Source of the DNA: Kiritimatiellia bacterium | Lineage (GTDB): Bacteria > Verrucomicrobiota > Kiritimatiellia > CAIQIC01 > Lenti-01 | Assembly (NCBI GenBank): GCA_028681135.1 | Contig: JAQUJC010000019.1 | Coordinates: 1 to 45,734, forward strand | Direction: 5' to 3' | Length of the DNA: 45,734 nucleotides | Part shown: piece after piece, positions 45,201 to 45,734 of the stretch | How positions within the stretch are numbered: the first letter of the stretch is position 1 | How the letters are laid out: each line of letters begins with the position of its first letter | Translations under genes and position numbers: made by a program | Notes under the pieces: generated by a model | The model's database searches: none | Told to the model about the DNA's origin: nothing | The model's input: the letters and a program-made list of their open reading frames with translations, nothing else

Positions 45201-45616
45201 GTATCGTGGCCGTCAACGGATTAAACAACACCTGGAAAGAATATGAATCGGATCTATGGTCGATGTATTATGGAAAGGATTTAGCAACAACAAAGACAGT
45301 GTCTCCGGACATTAAACAAACGGCCATTGAGACCGGAGATTATGCGCCGATTATTAGTTTCAATTTGAAGCAGGCGATGGCGGAACCGGATCAACCGAAG
45401 ATACCGGTTTATGCCGTTTACAATAATTCCAATATAAACTGGACCGATCCGGACAACACCGGCGAGAATACTGCTCAACGCATGATTGGGATGTTTATGG
45501 ATGGTTTTTCGGCATTCTTGGGCAAGTTGGGTGTGGATGCCACCGGGAGTGCCATCTCTACAACAATACATGATCTTTTGTGTTCGAAGAAATGTCGTCG
45601 GATTGTGCTAGCCTGA
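39224..45616 (+). CDS. Second Rhs/YD-repeat protein; tip apparently cut short by an insertion
   Basis: About 2130 aa from the ATG at 39224, supported by AAGGAG (39211-39216) and a signal peptide (MKSIIYGMAMMAGIMLGSS, ending near QAA). An in-frame start at 39143 is unlikely. It opens with a carboxypeptidase-regulatory-like domain (SGRVLRSDESGQGVANVTVE), then PEGA-like and LCCL-like segments (AAVHAGAV, FAGSTANGITS). The GEGEAGNAEVVQDD hinge begins at about residue 431, followed by a DUF6531-like domain, the YD shell, and the core LGRWISRDPLGSQRGFSAYGM near residue 1910. The tip of 190 residues begins after DPVNRLDSLGL and includes IVAVNGLNNTWKEYESDL and CRRIVLA, a pattern like the start of an alpha/beta-hydrolase whose next motif should be a GHSQG-type nucleophile elbow. 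The frame stops there, where a probable insertion sequence begins, so the hydrolase is probably truncated. Confidence 0.85.
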   Translation: MKSIIYGMAMMAGIMLGSSGIAQAAIMSGRVLRSDESGQGVANVTVEAISYKPAYESYSTTTDAGGYYSMINAWPDGLSFCSVKLKEENGATFSPPNISVTGGQDYQGLDFTMEPPDNSTRGLRICTLTVHIGNPELADGYFWRVWYNGGVPLTLPQTSLLQSPWTDRASGDSHEWMPYDSWYVIEFKDIGGYRKPENMVVYTDGSGWGDIKQLTNNFQVTGTYESLPVILDSSPEETESGLFYVKGFDSSGVVGSGPYMYKSYFTVFAGAAVHAGAVDLDEWGVVQITNRGNQCSFAGSTANGITSTSEVLCTEYAPAKPGYTFEESERLTVTLEGKGGVDVPSSTHWYLLCDEWKIGGFTNGQTIAVPASLSYEIEFGRAQNTPGSDVDDWISPVSVNGAGGGEYTGEYVRPGDYSTSTPVLPTSAVALGEGEAGNAEVVQDDSENPLDTGEESCASGQRGDPVLLWSGKFYLNLNDEMILGKMPILWNRIYSTTFTYDGPLGYGWTHSYNQRLYMREGSDIVLRNGDWTRTVFTNRGDDVYTAPGGVSLVPQGDNWVLSETAALDKVFDSLGRLILISDSDSNQLMFSYVQETRQPVLGLPDYSLSTGQVMVAEMYRLDQIVQAHDGVTNGCGVFMEYDGGGRLVQVILSYGGAKAEQQLNYRYDENGSGNLVEYIDADGVVYPYTYDDSHRMLTFYEGCVCNVRSNRYDEAGRVCEQTMAGTRVLFDYLVEKQVTRTTTIVASGKTGLPVREEVEYFYFLDSGKTWKHVVQMGEQLDPEGGESDDLVTEYHYDELAGIETGVTYPGGMGKEITFDEAGYVTSMIWTGEDGSEIMRCFEYGPHGVTNQYDIYAGPPESRVMSVATTYDEIGRIVSVVQQGGEGQEMSVGMSYQTNEIDGTRVTVSNGAGRAIQCDLNGEGQLAGIVDPTSQSNIVSYGHNVLGYRTNKIDALGRETVYKYNEQGEIVRIEYPCGMETLCEYSQGNLVRREDGRTSSRAGLVSLFEYDDDGRLRAEYGVGNGTTTLVKRIWYDSDGRLEEIETRAGIASARTYDSAGRIIGAQVWGVGQSNRFDQASRLIENIGPDGARTLYEYDGLGQITEVVEAAGTPFERTTSYEYNDAGQIVAVEGEDGLLQKFEYDEFGQLIAREGTGILPQTFEYDAGGKLTGVGYADGSVFTYVYDERGRRVRTVYPDETEESYEHDAVGNLTRFEDRLGSSIYYVYDAADRLVSISARNQPDVAIEFFEYDSLGGVQVYSNAAGVVRRIDIDDFGLVTNIVRASGVKQSFVYDEIQRPVSIMWSDGTMVSNEYDGPFLVRTSQRDGSEHRMQYDEAGRLSIHIPPSGLTNAYSHDVFGRLATFSNDIRGAVSYHYDSLNRLTCMELPAARIVNLEYDEYGRLTNRWGWGHHPVRMEYDWASNMTNLIDAAGRHHVRAYTLMGKVHRREYPDGSYLAFWYDADGKTVSNRTASGRITRYEYNAQRYLSMVAFGPEEAIHYEYDILGHLQSISTGGFTNEYEHDGMGRIIRERQGSGEMDIQYEYDGERIDRMRYGDWVIDYGCDAAGRLIQLDTPLGRFEYLRRESDGGLESVVYPCGMMTSNRLDCGGQLMERILVDVDMDVFSDVTIFRDRMGLVTNLVYDDGLHDHLAYDGTGQLSQVRRLLSDNSEDDTYQYLYGYDGVGNWTQRVANGSSVSIVNNNLDQISEVTFEGGGRLQPIYDADGQLVYDGVDYYRWSNSARLIGLSNATRTLSFEYDAIGRMVRRTRSEAGQWRFTVEYTYDDWMPIHAVQNEPGATSVVRYAWGCDRSGRMERTGNNGSLLAAELSASANTSVCYYVHDYRGNVSGIADDAGRIIETFQYSPFGRILSGSAPNGIRDCWGFSGKLHIEGGDLVYYGMRFYHAGLGRWISRDPLGSQRGFSAYGMVENDPVNRLDSLGLSSELAKFGQNAFWGFANLPGTLISHLTPLGDSYSKALSMRRVIGEPVHGNSDACIVAVNGLNNTWKEYESDLWSMYYGKDLATTKTVSPDIKQTAIETGDYAPIISFNLKQAMAEPDQPKIPVYAVYNNSNINWTDPDNTGENTAQRMIGMFMDGFSAFLGKLGVDATGSAISTTIHDLLCSKKCRRIVLA
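40515..40558 (+). repeat. 44-bp identical hinge, copy in Rhs gene 2
   Basis: Identical to 33782-33825 in all 44 bases, at the same structural junction, directly before the DUF6531-like domain. Codon choice is the same at every position. Confidence 0.95.
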
Positions 45617-45734
45617 ATAATTCATCAAGTTAAGCTAAAAAAAGAGTTGGCATTCTTATCCCATTCTTGCAGAATAGGATGTGTCTAAACAAAAGAAAGC
45701 CAACTCATGAATACACTTACCACATCCGACCTGC
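45617..45734 (+). mobile_element. Probable left end of an insertion sequence
   Basis: AT-rich sequence begins around the stop of the second Rhs gene. It contains GAGTTGGC (45644-45651) and its complement GCCAACTC (45699-45706). Between them lies a hairpin ATCCCATTCT/AGAATAGGAT (45658-45667, 45671-45680, one mismatch). A new reading frame opens directly after. The features fit an insertion-sequence end with a structured transposase leader, but the terminal inverted repeat and target duplication cannot be checked because the other end is outside the window. The family is not recognised. Confidence 0.4.
45707..45734 (+). CDS. Start of a reading frame, possibly a transposase (partial)
   Basis: The ATG at 45707 opens a frame reading MNTLTTSDL to the window edge. 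It is preceded by AAAGAAAGCC, a weak ribosome binding site, and sits immediately after the inverted repeat GCCAACTC. Nine residues are too few to identify a family; the transposase suggestion comes from the context only. Confidence 0.35.

Overview
The window looks like a chromosomal segment of a Gram-negative, didermic bacterium of the PVC group; my best guess is Kiritimatiellota or Verrucomicrobiota. The evidence is a porin-like beta-barrel ending in Phe, two probable lipoproteins, a Hanks-type kinase with a TPR tail, an ECF sigma factor of the FPPTQW N-terminus type common in Planctomycetes and Verrucomicrobia, and giant secreted proteins with LCCL-like, MBG, YDG, PEGA-like and Rhs modules. 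The lineage is an inference from family style; there is no rRNA gene here.

Layout. 1-362 holds no gene I can support. 363-1232 encodes a MEMO-family (AmmeMemoRadiSam B) protein. A 440-base regulatory region follows, with three 23-bp operator-like iterons, a sigma70-like promoter and two further palindromes. It precedes a tight operon of an outer-membrane porin and a complete glycine-betaine-type ABC transporter (ProV, ProW, ProX), closed by a strong intrinsic terminator at 5940-5976. A CstA-family transporter comes next. A promoter, a highly structured RNA of about 230 nt and an intrinsic terminator then lead into an RhlB-like DEAD-box helicase gene. tRNA-Ala(CGC) and tRNA-Tyr(GTA) follow, then a small GIY-YIG nuclease gene. 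A 312-bp segment covering the 3' half of tRNA-Tyr plus that nuclease gene is duplicated downstream; the second copy is frameshifted and a double hairpin lies at the junction.

10.7-19.8 kb is a signalling island: a Ser/Thr kinase-TPR-OB-like protein; an ECF sigma factor with a small unknown protein downstream on the minus strand; a divergent operon encoding a paralogue of that small protein, an ankyrin lipoprotein and a ComP-like sensor kinase, coupled by ATGA overlaps; and two NarL-type response regulators on the minus strand.

20.1-45.6 kb is a run of four same-strand genes for exported proteins: an NHL-propeller protein, a 3045-aa multi-module protein, and two Rhs/YD-repeat proteins of 2676 and about 2130 aa. 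The first Rhs protein ends in a C-terminal domain that looks like a permuted papain-fold enzyme. The second ends inside a hydrolase-like domain, just before the expected nucleophile motif, where a probable insertion sequence begins at the right edge of the window.

The strongest leads are the duplicated tRNA-Tyr/GIY-YIG unit, the structured RNA before the helicase gene, the sigma/kinase island with its paired unknown family, the 44-bp identical hinge shared by the two Rhs genes, and the two Rhs tips.
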